Shown in pieces: positions 51,150-62,400 of a stretch of 64,000 bases of DNA (its first letter is position 1; every line of letters begins with the position of its first letter). Position numbers and translations under genes: made by a program. Location: assembly GCA_903813345.2 (NCBI GenBank), contig CAIIXF020000011.1, positions 4,982,571-5,046,570 of the forward strand. The letters are read 5' to 3'. The DNA is from Owenia fusiformis. Lineage: Eukaryota; Annelida; Polychaeta; Sabellida; Oweniidae. Under the pieces are notes generated by a model. It saw nothing but the letters and a program-made list of their open reading frames with translations. It did no database searches and was not told the origin of the DNA.

Positions 51150-53303
51150 CTAAAATACACAGCAAACATTTCTCAATATTTCAATAAGAAAACTGAATTT
51201 TTTTTGAATTTATGATTCTAATTCACATATCTATCTAAATTCATAGAAAAAAAACTTTTTTTGGGGAGAAAAATTGCTGTTTTTCCACAACATTCTTTTT
51301 TTGTCGAATTTGGTATCTGCAAATTAAAAATATAACATTAAGAACAATGATTTTTAAAATCAAGATTGACATTTTTGAGGTCCACTGAAATTAAAAACGA
51401 ACTTCAATTATAAAAGCTGACAATTGTTACTTCAAACAAGGATAACATTAAACTTGATATATCAATTGTTGATGATGTCTGGTTAATAACTACCAATATA
51501 CACAATAATGTCATTTTTGCAATTACATGACTATTTTTATCAAACTAATTATGTTGTTCAATATAATATGAAACACGCAGTTAGCATTCACTTCTACGTC
51601 ATTCGAACAGCTATGTAAATGATAAAGGTATAGTCGTAGTGGAAAATAAGTTAATTGATTCATACTTAGAATAAAAAACAAGATCCATATATGGAAGGTG
51701 AAACACCGTACTTCGCTCAGCTGTGCCAATGACACAGGTTACAATAGTCGCGATAGAAAGTAAGTTAATTGTTTCATTCTTAGAATAAAATAGCACGATG
51801 AAGCTACATGCACGTCAAGGTCATTGTCTGTCATCCTGGTGTCACGTAAAGGACACCTTAAAGGAAGAGGTGCATTTATTGGCAAATACCCCTATGGTCA
51901 AAATGAATAATTCTTAGGTGTACAGTCTGGCAAATAAGGATTTTTTCGCTGTAGCCAAATTTGTCCAGAGACATTAAAAACACTCTGGCCAAAAAAATTT
52001 CTGTCTCGCCATTATTTTGTCGAGTTAATTTTGTGTTCACCTAATTTTGACTGTAAAAATAAAGGAAAGAATATTCATTATTCTCAAAGCACTGCTATTA
52101 ATTCTGAATTTTATCTAAATAACCACTATAAATCTTATTTTCAATCGTCCTGAGATTTCAATGTACACAAGTACATGTAGTTGCGAAGGTGGTGTGATTT
52201 GATTAACCTAACATTTGATGGGGTATGGAAAGTTGAAACAGGAAGACGTTGAATTTCAAAATAAGACTGACAACGATACGGCATTACTGGGCGCTATTGA
52301 AAGTGAATATGGTAATCCATCGATCAGATTAAACTGAAAGTGAAAGTGGATTTGTTTCCATATCCAGTTTATCATTGTAACCACCTTTAAATATGCGATG
52401 GACTGGTTCTTAATGTGCCCGGTATCTATCTTCATAGGATCAACTTCAAATCTAGTGTATTTAATCTCTCTACTTGATGGAGTAATTAAAAATACCCAGC
52501 GAGAACTCTGATAGACGAGGTCACTGTGACCGGCATTGATAGACCTACTGCGCAGTGCGTCTGCGCATCTTAAAGAAATTAGGGGCCGTCTCAATGTAAG
52601 CTCAGCGTGAACTCTTTCTAGTAATATGGAGAGAGATAACTAATCCGGGAACTAATCTTGATAAACCCAGTGGTTGAGCAATCAAGGCAGGGTTTTAGGA
52701 GTTAATTTAAGATAAAAAAAATGATCGCTAATGCTATTAGAATGCAGTATGACCTTATGTCTTGTTCGAACTGAGTTTTGTTTTGTTGCATTTTTGATTC
52801 ATCCCCTAGCCACGTGCTTCGCCAGATAAACAAATAAAGGGATCGTAGCATTGATGTATAGATGGTTTTGATTGGTAGACATCGCTTCATTCTTAGTATT
52901 TCGGCCAATTAGAGCAGCGGTTCTATAACGATTTGGTTTCGTGTGTAAAAAGGAATATTTTAATTCGTATTGGTTCGCTAATATTTTGATAGATCTAGAC
53001 ATTGTTTTGCGATGATTTTTTGTGAGAAGATCAAGCAAATGTCGGGGATAAAACCTGTGAAGTTAGATTACATCCATCGCCAAAATTGTCGAGGTAGATC
53101 GCAACATCTATCGCCAAGTTTTTTTCACTCCCTGTTTTTGGCGTTTGGTGACCTCTTATTTGCCACACTGGTGTAACATGAAAAAAGAATGTCATATAAC
53201 TCTTTGGAAAATATTAAAGTGCTTGGGCACACATAGGCTGAGATAGGGGCCATTTAGTTCAGTAAGGTTGTATTGACTTACATGGGGCTGTGCATCATTG
53301 ATT
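51150..53303. other. upstream intron or flank with no exon found
   Basis: I looked for the missing VPS13 amino-terminal exons (the first 120 residues) on the minus strand and saw none. Two near-identical 160-base stretches around 51560 and 51720 (TAAGTTAATTG..TTCATTCTTAGAATAAA) form a local duplication. GCGC-rich text near 52548-52568 is unusual for this AT-rich region but not enough to call a promoter. Confidence 0.5.
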
Positions 53304-53784
53304 TACCGGATTTTCTCGCATATAAGCCCTTGGCGTATAACTGAAAGAAGGGGTAATTTCGTCTGTTATTTTACCTCTTATTTTTCGCCCATGGGCGTAT
53401 AAGTGTACTACTTTCGATTTTTGGCCCAGTGGGCGTAAAGGTGAGAAGAGCCATCTTCCTCAAAGACCACCGTACCTACTGTTGTAGTCCTACTGCATGT
53501 TTTGTAAGAATTATAAAGGAAATGTCACCTACAACCTTGGACTTAATGTTGAAACAAAGTAACAACAGAACGATCCACCACTGCCACTTACGGCACAGCG
53601 TTGAACTTAATGTTGAAACAAAGTAACGACAGAACGATCTGCCAGTGACAAAATACTCTTGAATTTATTGAAAAAATCAATAAATAGTCATTTTTATAGG
53701 CCCATGGGCATATAAGCGTACTACATTCGATTTTTGGCCCATGGGCCTAAATTTAGGGGGGCGTATATGCGAGAAAATCCGGTA
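53304..53784. mobile_element. TIR element, 481 bp
   Basis: TACCGGATTTTCTCGCATAT and ATATGCGAGAAAATCCGGTA are perfectly inverted over 20 bases. Inside are GGCCCATGGGC words and a directly repeated TTGAACTTAATGTTGAAACA-type segment (about 53540 and 53600). Non-coding. Confidence 0.85.
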
Positions 53785-54412
53785 ACATGAGGATATCAGC
53801 AGAACCCAATAGAGGCCATTGGTTTCCATTGATTATCACAAAAATACCAAAAATACACTATGCCCTGAATTGATTACAAACTTAATAATAATTTCACAAT
53901 ATGGCACAAATGGTTTATCTCATCAAATGTGCAAATATGAAGTTTGCAATCGATTCAGGTCATACTTAAAATTAAAAGATTTTCCCTACAAAATGGCTAT
54001 AGAAAAATGCTTCAAAAACAACTTTTACACTTATCAAAAATCATACAACTTTGTAAAACCAAAGAATATACTATTATATTTCATTACGTTGTAACATATT
54101 TAGATAAGATGTAGGGAATGTGGAGGATGCAAATGGATTTTGACAGACACAAAAATACTTCCTGGTTTGGAATCTATGCCTCTAAACTTCATGATTGAAT
54201 TATGACCCTAAGTGGCCTATACATCAATACAGTGCTGAATATAGGTCAACAAGATACTAGTGTGCATATAAATGTAATAATTAAAACAGAATACTCATTT
54301 TGAAAAATCAGATGAATTATTTTTTTCTCATGGGGAGATCCCAATGGAGAGTGCATATGGTCCTTTAAGGAGGTAGAGGTTTTCCTGAGATATATTTGTC
54401 GTGGGTTCAAAC

Positions 54413-54865
54413 TAGTGGTGCAACTCGCAAGAAAAATGCTACTCGAGTAGAAAGTGTGAAAATGCCACTGTAATCGAGTACCACTCGCAAAAATGAGGGA
54501 AAAATTTTAAAAAAATAAAAAACTCACGTAGTCGAAGTTTTTGAAGTGTTTGAAGACCAAGTAGATTCAATTTCTTCGTTTCTTCTATATGTTATTGATG
54601 TTATATATAGTTTGTATCAATTTAGTGAGAATAAATGTAGTTATTCATGCCATAATTGTGTTTGTTTGTTTGTTTTTAAATATTTTCATTTTGTTTCCAG
54701 AATCGATACTTTGTTTCGTTCAGTGCAAAAAGTCATCATTCCCGGGGTTTAAAACACTTCATAATAAAACATGCCTACTCGAGTTTGAAAAAACATACTC
54801 GAGTAACTATCTTGGACAGGTTCAACGAGTGAGTGGCGAGTACTGGCATTCGAGTTGCACCACTA
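54413..54865. mobile_element. hAT-type non-autonomous element with 8-bp target duplication
   Basis: The ends TAGTGGTGCAACTCG and CGAGTTGCACCACTA are inverted, flanked by the direct repeat GTTCAAAC (54405-54412 and 54866-54873). CTCGAGTA words recur inside both ends. The 8-bp duplication supports a hAT relative. Confidence 0.85.
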
Positions 54866-55049
54866 GTTCAAACCCTGCTTAAGGATAAATAATTCTGCTT
54901 GCAATAAGAAAAATAATCATTCGGGAAATTTTTCTTCTCTTACTATTTCACCCCTTAAATTAGAGTCATGAATGGTAAGGAAGATAAGGAATGTAACTGT
55001 CTGGAGTAGCTAATGAACATGGTCCACACCTCCAAATATAAAACAAGCC

Positions 55050-57102
55050 ACAGGGTGAACAGAATCTCACCCTTGAACAGAATACACTTTTCGGGATGGA
55101 AAATTCATAATGGCCACCTTAACATTTACCCAGACTGCCTAAAAACTAATCAAACTTGTAGACTAGCCTTGACAGACAAGATTTTAGGACGGAAAATCCA
55201 AAATGGCTGCCTTAAGATTTACCCAGAATGCTGAAAAAACTAATCAGTTTTAAACTTTCATAGGTAGAAACATCCCTGAAAATTTCAAATGCATCCGTCA
55301 AAGGGTTTGGCTGGATACCTGTAGACAAGCCTTGACAGACATGATTTAGAACTTAAAATCCAGAATGACTGCCTTAACTTTTACCCAGAATGCCGAAAAA
55401 CGAATCAGTTTCAAACGGTTTGGGTGGAAACTGTAGACAAGCCTCGACAGACAAGATTTTAGGATGGAAAATCCAAAATGGCCACCTTAACATTTATCAG
55501 ACAAGATTTTAGGACGGAAAATCCAAAATGGCCACCTTAACATTTACCCAGAATGCCGAAAAACTAATGAGTTATAAACTTTTATAGGTAGAAACATCCC
55601 TGAAAATTTCAAATGAATCCCTCAAACAGTTTGGCTGGAAACCTGTAGACAAGCCTTCACAGACACGATTTTAGGACGAAAAATCCAAAATGGCCGACTT
55701 AACATTTACCAAGAATGCCGAAAAACTAATGAGTTATAAACTTTTATAGGTAGAAACATCCCTGAGAATTTCAAATGAATCCCTCAAACAGTTTGCCTGG
55801 AAACCTGTAGACAAGCCTTGACAGACAAGATTTTAGGACGGAAAATCCAAAATGGCCATCTTAACACTTACCCAGAATGTCGAAAAACTAATCAATTCTA
55901 AACTTTCATAGGTAGAAACATCCTTCAGAATTTCAAATGAATCCCTCAAACGGTTTGGCTGGAAACCTGTAGACAAGCTTTGACAGACAAGATTTTAGGA
56001 CGGAAAATCCAAAATGGCCGCCTTAACATTTACCCAGAATACCGAAAAACTAATCAGTTCTAAACTTTCATAGGTAGAAACATCCCTCAGAAGTTCAAAT
56101 GAATCCCTCAAACGGTTTGGCTGGAAACCTGTAGACAAGATTATTCCAGATGCCCGCCTGGCAAACTGATTACAATATAGCACCTAAGGGTGTGATAAAA
56201 ACTAGAAAACAGCGACTTCAAGGAGAAGTGAATCCCAACGAACAAAACATGTATTGATAAATAGCGACCATCTTGAAAATTTCTTCTTGAACAGAGCTCC
56301 TTTGTCCCTATAGGTATCAGCATATAAAATTTGTTTTTTTGTGATTTGATATTTGGTTATCAAAGATTACATTTTTAACAACAAATGGCGGTCATTTTGA
56401 TAATAAGTGGACATCTTGAAAATTCCTTCTTAAACAGAGCTCCTTTATCTCTAGACATCAGGATATAAAATCTGTCCACTAGTATATGAGTTATCAAAGG
56501 TTACAATATTTTAAGGAAAATGGGGGCTATTTTGCAATTTTCTTCTCAACCAGAACTTTATCCCCAGGCATCAGTATGTAAAATTTGAGCCTATGAACCA
56601 AATCCTTTGACTGGTAATTTAGATTACGCTCTTTTACAAAAAATGGTGGGCATTTTTAAATTCAGCTGCCATATTGAAAATTCTTTTTTGAGCAAATCTC
56701 CTATGTCCCCAGGCATTACTGTTCCACAACTAGTTACTTTGACAGAATGTCAATGTAACACAAGAATACAAATGTGTACAATATGTCCCCACCTATAGGT
56801 GATCCCGTCAAATGGTTATCCTAAAAATGAGTAGACAAGACTTTACCGACACAATTTGAGGACGGAGAATCGAAAATGGCCACCTTAAAATTTACCAAGA
56901 ATGCCAAAAAATTAGTCAGTTCTAGATTTTCGTACTAAGAACCGCCCCTGAAAATTTGAAATTGATCCGTCACAAAGTTAACCAGAAAACATGTAAACAA
57001 GACTTTACAGACAAGATTTGAGGACAGAGAATCCAAAATGGCTGCCTTGACATTTATCCAGAATGCCAAAAACTAATCTGTTCTAGATTTTCATACTAAG
57101 AA
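55050..57102. repeat. about 175-bp diverged tandem array, left part
   Basis: ATTTTAGGACGGAAAATCCA, AATGGCCGCCTTAACATTTA and CCGAAAAACTAATCAG recur roughly every 160-180 bases. The same array resumes at 61799-62400 after the 4.7-kb insertion. A family G left end is at 56203-56250. Confidence 0.8.
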
Positions 57103-57346
57103 GGAATGTACTAAAAACCCTTCGACCTACGACCCTTCGACCCTACGACTTACTGGGTGTCAAGAATTTTTGGAATATATTTTATTGAAAAACCCTTCGA
57201 CCTCCAAAACGCAATATGTTGACATATATTGTTTTTACATTTTCAAGCTCTAATATAAAGTTTATGTAAATAAAAAAAAATTATCTGCGTAATGTCAAAG
57301 AACAATCATTTAGGCTAGTTAAAAAAAATAAAAAGGCGAAAGCGGG

Positions 57347-57412
57347 ATTCGAACCCGAGCCTTCCGCGTGCTAAGCGAGCATTCTACCGCTAGACCACCG
57401 TGACTTTATGAA
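57347..57412 (-). pseudogene. tRNA-like sequence in TIR element, copy 2
   Basis: On the minus strand GGTGGTCTAGCGGTAGAATG is an A-box-like D arm, TTAGCAC would be an anticodon loop (AGC), and GGGTTCGAATCCCGC is a B box. The acceptor stem does not pair, so it is tRNA-derived rather than a functional tRNA. Confidence 0.6.
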
Positions 57413-58769
57413 TGGTGGGAGTAATTAAACGCTACTTATTTTGAATACTATGATTTGGAAGTGACGTCACATTCTTCATTTAGAAACCTTTCTAAAATCA
57501 TATCGCCGGCTCCGATCGAAGCAATTCAATGAAAAATCTTTGAAATGACACATTTATCGTAAGTATTTCTACACAAGATTTGCCCCATTAGTTCATCATT
57601 CTATAATCTTTCATTAAGCTCAAAATGATAGCGCAAAGGCTAGAGTACCGACAATTGTCGGTACTCTAGATTTTGCTTTGTTGACAGGCTAGAGGACCGA
57701 CAAATAAATTGTCGGTACGGGAGACTTTGCTGTGTTGACACGCTAGAGGACCGACAAATGAGAGCACTTTACCCCTTAGTAGGATCTAATAGAGAACTGA
57801 CCAAAAGTCTGTGGGTCTGCTAAATACTGTAAAACATGCTAAATTTTCAAGCATGGTGATTTCGCCTTTATTTGCCTGAATGTAAAATCGCGAATTTAAA
57901 ACTGTGTCTTTTCCTGAGTAATGTGGATGAATTAATGGAACAAATGAAGAATAAAAACTACTAAGAAAAATCTGTATTCTAATTGTGTTTTGTTTATTTT
58001 ATTCAAGCGTTAGGCCTATAGATTACGCAATTATACTCATGACAAGAAAGTTTGTAAGTTTAATTAACCTTTTATGGGTTTTATTTTCAAAAAATAACAT
58101 GTGGCAATCATGACTGGATAATTAGCAGGAAATAACCCTAATTGACATAAGCTTATAACCAACTAGAAAAATAATCTCATAACAATGTTGCACTCAATTT
58201 TTTCCAAAACAGGTTTCATTTCTTATCACAGTTCGGTGCAGTTTTATTAGAGACAATTCATTTTGTAAACAGAATGTATTTAATATTACTATCCGTGTAT
58301 TGTGGTTATAATTCGCAAAAACATCAGGAAATTATGAATTACTAAGCCAGCCAGTCTTTGAGGGTAAGCCAGATCATTGTAGCATCAATGGCTCAAAATA
58401 TCTATTTAGCTACTACCTGAGACTAACATAAAAGGGATTGGAAACTCTACTGATATAAAAAGAAATAAAAAAGAACAATTTCAAAACTGGGTCCGAAAAA
58501 GAAAGATGTATAATCTAGACACAGAAAAACGCGGCTGGGAATTGAAGTCGCACTGTAACAACCCTGGCTTATATGTAACAGTGAAGTGATCAATAAAATG
58601 TTATTAAAGGAAGGAATACCTCTTGTGTTAAGCCTAATTAATAAAAATACATAATAAGTATGGTAAAGTTAAAATAATGTATTTTATTTCACATGATTAT
58701 TATTATTATATTAAAAGGTGTTAGCAACAATTGTATTTATTAATGTAAACAAGTGGTTATCCTTTATGG

Positions 58770-59400
58770 ATATCACCTGATGAAAAATAGTCCCTGATAT
58801 ATATGTCAAGTATCAAATGAATAAAAGTACAAAATAAGTCATCCTTTATGGATAAACTTATATGGAAATGAATGGATCCAAGTTGAAATGATATCCTTTA
58901 TGGATTTACATAACATAATCAAGTAGTTATAATTCGTAATAGATGTACATAACTAGGTCAAGTAATTGTCATCACTAATGGATGAACACAAATGAATGAA
59001 GTAGTTGTCATCCTTAGTGGATGAATATAAAAAGGGTTAAGTTCATGTCATCCTTAATGGATGAACAAAAGTGGACTAGGATTAAGTGTTTCTCGTCCTT
59101 GAAGGATGATTGTAAAATGACTAAGTAGTTATCATCCTTAATGGATGAATGTAAAATGGTAAGTGCATGTCATCCTTAATGGATGAATGTAAAAGGGCTA
59201 AGTGCATGTCATCCTTAATGGATGAATGTAAAGTTACTAATTACATGTTACTCCTAATGGATGAGCATAAGTGGACTATGTACATGTCATCCTCAATGGA
59301 TGATCATAAGTGGACTATGTACATATCATCCTTAATGGATGATCTTAATTGGACTATGTACATATCATCCTTAATGGATGATCTCTAATGAACGAACATA
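58770..59400. repeat. diverged minisatellite of 45-60 bp units with TCATCCTTAATGGATGA core
   Basis: At least ten units share the self-complementary core TCATCC..GGATGA. The spacers (ATGTAAAATGGCTAAGT and similar) vary. A plus-strand open frame here is repeat translation. Confidence 0.8.
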
Positions 59401-59639
59401 AGTACATGTGAAATGAACGAACATAAGTACATGTGAAATGAACGAAGTAAAATAATCACTAGTGATAATAGCGGTTTAAAATATGTGTGTTCTACAGTAT
59501 GATATGATCATGTTGAACTAAATATGTACAGAAATTGTTATGTTTGAGTTTGAGTAGAAACTAAACCATTTATATTGAAGTTTCTTAAAAGTAAAAGTTT
59601 TCTCAAAATGTGTCCAATAAGAAATTGTGGTAAAGGAGT

Positions 59640-60470
59640 GATATTAATTTTTCCCCAATAGATGTCCAGTAAAAAATGGCCGAGAGAAAAGTTGCAATAA
59701 ATTATCCAAAAGATGGCCAGTAAAAATGGCGGGGATTTGAAATTGTACCAAATATTTCCCTTATAAAATGACTAACAAAAATGGCGGGAACCCGGAATTG
59801 TCCCAGATTTTACCCAGTAAATGGCTAACAAAAATGGCGGGAACTTGAAATGGTCCCAGATTTTACCCAGTAAATGGCTAACAAAAATGGTGGGAACTTG
59901 AAATGGTCCCAGGTTCTCAAAGAATTATAAATGCCATAATAATTGAGTAACCGTAAAACGTGGCTGATGAAAGCGGTCAATAACACCTGAGGAATATGAC
60001 AAATTACCATCCCTGTTTACTCAATAACAATTGTAAATGTTAGATGAACGTTTTCCCTTTCCAAAAATATGAGTAATTTTCCATCCCAAAACAGTGAATT
60101 TCCATGTCTAATGTGAAAGGATTTCCAACCAAAACATGAGGGTTTTATCTATAAAATGTACCCATAATGAAGGAATTTATCCACGAAAACACAACTCAAC
60201 TCACTGCAAGGAATTTCTCCCCAATAATTATAAGGCTTTTACCCATAAGCTTTTGAAATAATACGTCCATAAAAACAGTAAAGATTTGTACCCTCAAACA
60301 TGATTGACAAAGCAGGTAAAGTTTTCCCGCCAAAAAGGTGTAATTGCCCGCCAAAGGGTAGTATTTTCCCCCAAAGGGTAATATTTTCCCGCCAAAAACC
60401 ATAATTACCCGCCAAAAGGCATAATAACCCGCCAAAAGGATTGAATTTCCCGCCAAAAGATAAGTATAAA
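59640..60470. repeat. degenerate AAAATGGC and CCGCCAAAAG repeats
   Basis: First half: ATGGCTAACAAAAATGGCGG with GGTCCCAGATTTTACCCAGT repeats (59700-59920). Second half: CCCGCCAAAAGG words on a 25-30 base rhythm (60325-60460). Part of the 3.9-kb insertion; no coding evidence. Confidence 0.65.
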
Positions 60471-61257
60471 ACATAGGCTTGAAATAGAACATGAAAACCT
60501 CTCGATAAAATGGTTTATCAATAGTGACTAAACATTGCCTAAACACCTGAACACTACAGTCAAAAATGTATTCAAAGTAATAAATGACCTCCTATCTAAG
60601 AAATATGAGTGTAAATAGAAGGGGGAGTATACTTGCAACGTGATATAATGAATTGAATAAAATACTGGGTTATAAAATTGTATGCAATTTGAAATGGTAG
60701 ACTCCAAACGCTAGAAATTCCAATGATTCTCTAAATGAAGTTCACATTATGTAGATGACCATAAATAAATGAAGTAACTATGAAGCCACCGAATGTATGA
60801 AAGAATGTAATTATTTAGGCCTACCCAAGTTTCAGCTGTTGAAGTTGAAGCCATGATGGGAGCACGTCCGTCCCTCAGCACGTTGCAAATATACTACCTC
60901 GAACTATGTTCGCGGGCTAATGATCATGTGATCTTCAGTCTCGAATCTCACGAGATTTGAAACGAGATTTTAAAGGAAACCGTAAGTATTTTAACCAGGA
61001 ATTTGTGAAAACATCATTTTCAGTAAGTAAAATATAATGAAGTACAATATCGACCAGGTCCCTTTGCCATACTGGCGATAAATTACAAATGTCGGGCCCC
61101 TGGTCGCTACAGCACCATATGCGTGGCAGTCGATGACGCTAACCACTACACTAACAGTGAACGATACGAAACATAACTAATGTATTTATTTTGAAAATGG
61201 GTAGTCTCCCTGTATGATTCGGTCCCGCAAAAGAAGCACTATGCCCCCTTCAAAAGA

Positions 61258-61332
61258 AAAAAGGATTATGATGGGATTCGAACTGGGTACCGTGTGATTA
61301 CGCGTCGTGCTCGCTAACCACTAGGCCACCAT
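61258..61332 (-). pseudogene. tRNA-like sequence, third
   Basis: The minus strand reads GGTGGCCTAGTGGTTAGCGA and later CAGTTCGAATCCCATC, i.e. A- and B-box-like motifs at tRNA spacing. A second, weaker one (TAGTGTAGTGGTTAGCGTCA) lies near 61100-61160. No closed cloverleaf; treated as tRNA-derived. Confidence 0.5.
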
Positions 61333-61798
61333 GGATGAGATGATTCTAACGGTAAAACTAGTAGATAAATTTTTTAAATTGTCGGCTCTCTAGCAAATCC
61401 ACGTAATACCCACTTGCGTACCGACAATTGTCGGTTCTCTATCTGGATCTACTAGGTGACGATAGAGTGCCGACAATTGCCGGTACCCCAGCAAATACCC
61501 ACTGTACAGTCTCCAGTACCGACAATTGTCGGTCCTGGAGCCACTTCGAAATGCGCAAGTTCATCCCCGAAACAACCCAAGATTGCGTTTCGGGGCAAAG
61601 TCCAGCTTTAAATATCTTTAACTCTCTTGGGACAGATTCTTAAGTTCTATACAAAGTAATATTTCCAGCAACTTCATATGGACTGAGAAATCATAGAAGG
61701 ACGAAGGGTTTTTATAAAAATATATTTCAAAAATTCTTGACACGCTGTAAGTCGTAGGTCGAAGGGTCGAAGGGTTTTTAGTACATTCCTACTAAGAA

Positions 61799-62400
61799 TC
61801 ATCCCTGAAAATTTGAAATTGATCTACCAAACAGATCACCTGGAAATGCGTAGACAAGACTTTACAGACAAGACTTTAGGACAGAAAATCCAAAATGGCT
61901 GCCTTGACATTTACTCAGAATGCCCAAAAACTAATCAGTTCTAGATTTTCATACTAAGAATCATCCCTGAAAATTTGAAATTGATCTACCAAACGGTTCA
62001 CCTATAAACGCGTAGACAAGACTTTACGGGCAAGATTTTAAGACGGAAAATCCAAAATGGCTGCCTTGACATTTATCCAGAATGCCAAAAAACTAATCAG
62101 ATCTAGATTTTCATACTGAAAATCATCCCTGAAAATTTGAAATTGATCTACCAAACGGTTCACCAGAAAATGCGTAGACAAGACTTTACAGACAAGATTT
62201 TAGGACGGAAAATCCAAAATGGCTGCCTTGACATTTACCCAGAATGCCCAAAAACTAATCAGATCTAGATTCTCATACTAAGAATCATCCCTGAAAACTT
62301 AAAATTGATCTACCAAACGGTTCACCTGAAAACACGTAGACAAGACTTTACAGACAAGATTTTAGGACGGAAAAATCCAAAATGGCCGACAATAAAAAAG
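61799..62400. repeat. 175-bp tandem array, right part
   Basis: Continuation of 55050-57102 with the same words (CCAAAATGGCTGCCTTGACA, TCATCCCTGAAAATTTGAAA). About four units; more uniform than the left part. Confidence 0.8.

Larger units (their letters stand above)
57631..61556. mobile_element. 3.9-kb innermost insertion with subterminal palindromes
   Basis: Begins GCGCAAAGG and ends with GCGC. Near each end is a cluster of CCGACAATTGTCGG palindromes at about 49-base spacing: 57648, about 57697 (with a spacer), about 57750 (half) at the left; 61421, 61470, 61519 at the right. There is no ORF; the interior carries the minisatellite at 58770-59400 and tRNA-like text near 61090-61330. Confidence 0.7.
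57206..61605. mobile_element. TIR element with tRNA-like promoter, copy 2, split
   Basis: CCAAAACGCAATATGTTGAC to ATGATA (57206-57630) and CCCCGAAACAACCCAAGATT (from about 61566) match the two parts of the element at 9053-9543. The middle is interrupted by 57631-61556. Confidence 0.75.
57103..61789. mobile_element. 4.7-kb TIR element with perfect 9-bp target duplication
   Basis: GGAATGTACTAAAAACCCTT then CGACC is matched inverted at the right end. TACTAAGAA flanks both sides (57094-57102 and 61790-61798). A 9-bp duplication suggests a Mutator-like origin, but no transposase remains. It interrupts the 175-bp array and itself contains two further insertions. Confidence 0.85.

Noticed and set aside
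47566-48485. Regular 40-bp repeats that could suggest a CRISPR array
   Set aside because: There are no unique spacers: the whole unit repeats. The context is a spliced animal gene. It is a minisatellite.
49163-49530. Three overlapping plus-strand open frames reading HLHCICLTYI repeats
   Set aside because: Translation of a 20-bp minisatellite; open in all three frames only because the unit lacks stops.
52545-52575. GCGCA-rich text as a promoter (NRF1-like half-sites)
   Set aside because: Only two partial matches, with no first exon, CpG island or initiator context visible nearby.
52256-52594. 112-codon minus-strand open frame upstream of the gene
   Set aside because: No resemblance to the VPS13 amino terminus, no splice context that fits, no recognisable domain.
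57347-57412. Functional tRNA (anticodon AGC)
   Set aside because: A and B boxes are good, but the acceptor stem does not pair and the sequence sits inside a mobile element. Annotated as tRNA-like.
60196-60546. 116-codon minus-strand open frame with LAGN/FGGK repeats
   Set aside because: Derived from the CCCGCCAAAAG degenerate repeat inside a transposon; no protein-like features beyond the repeat.
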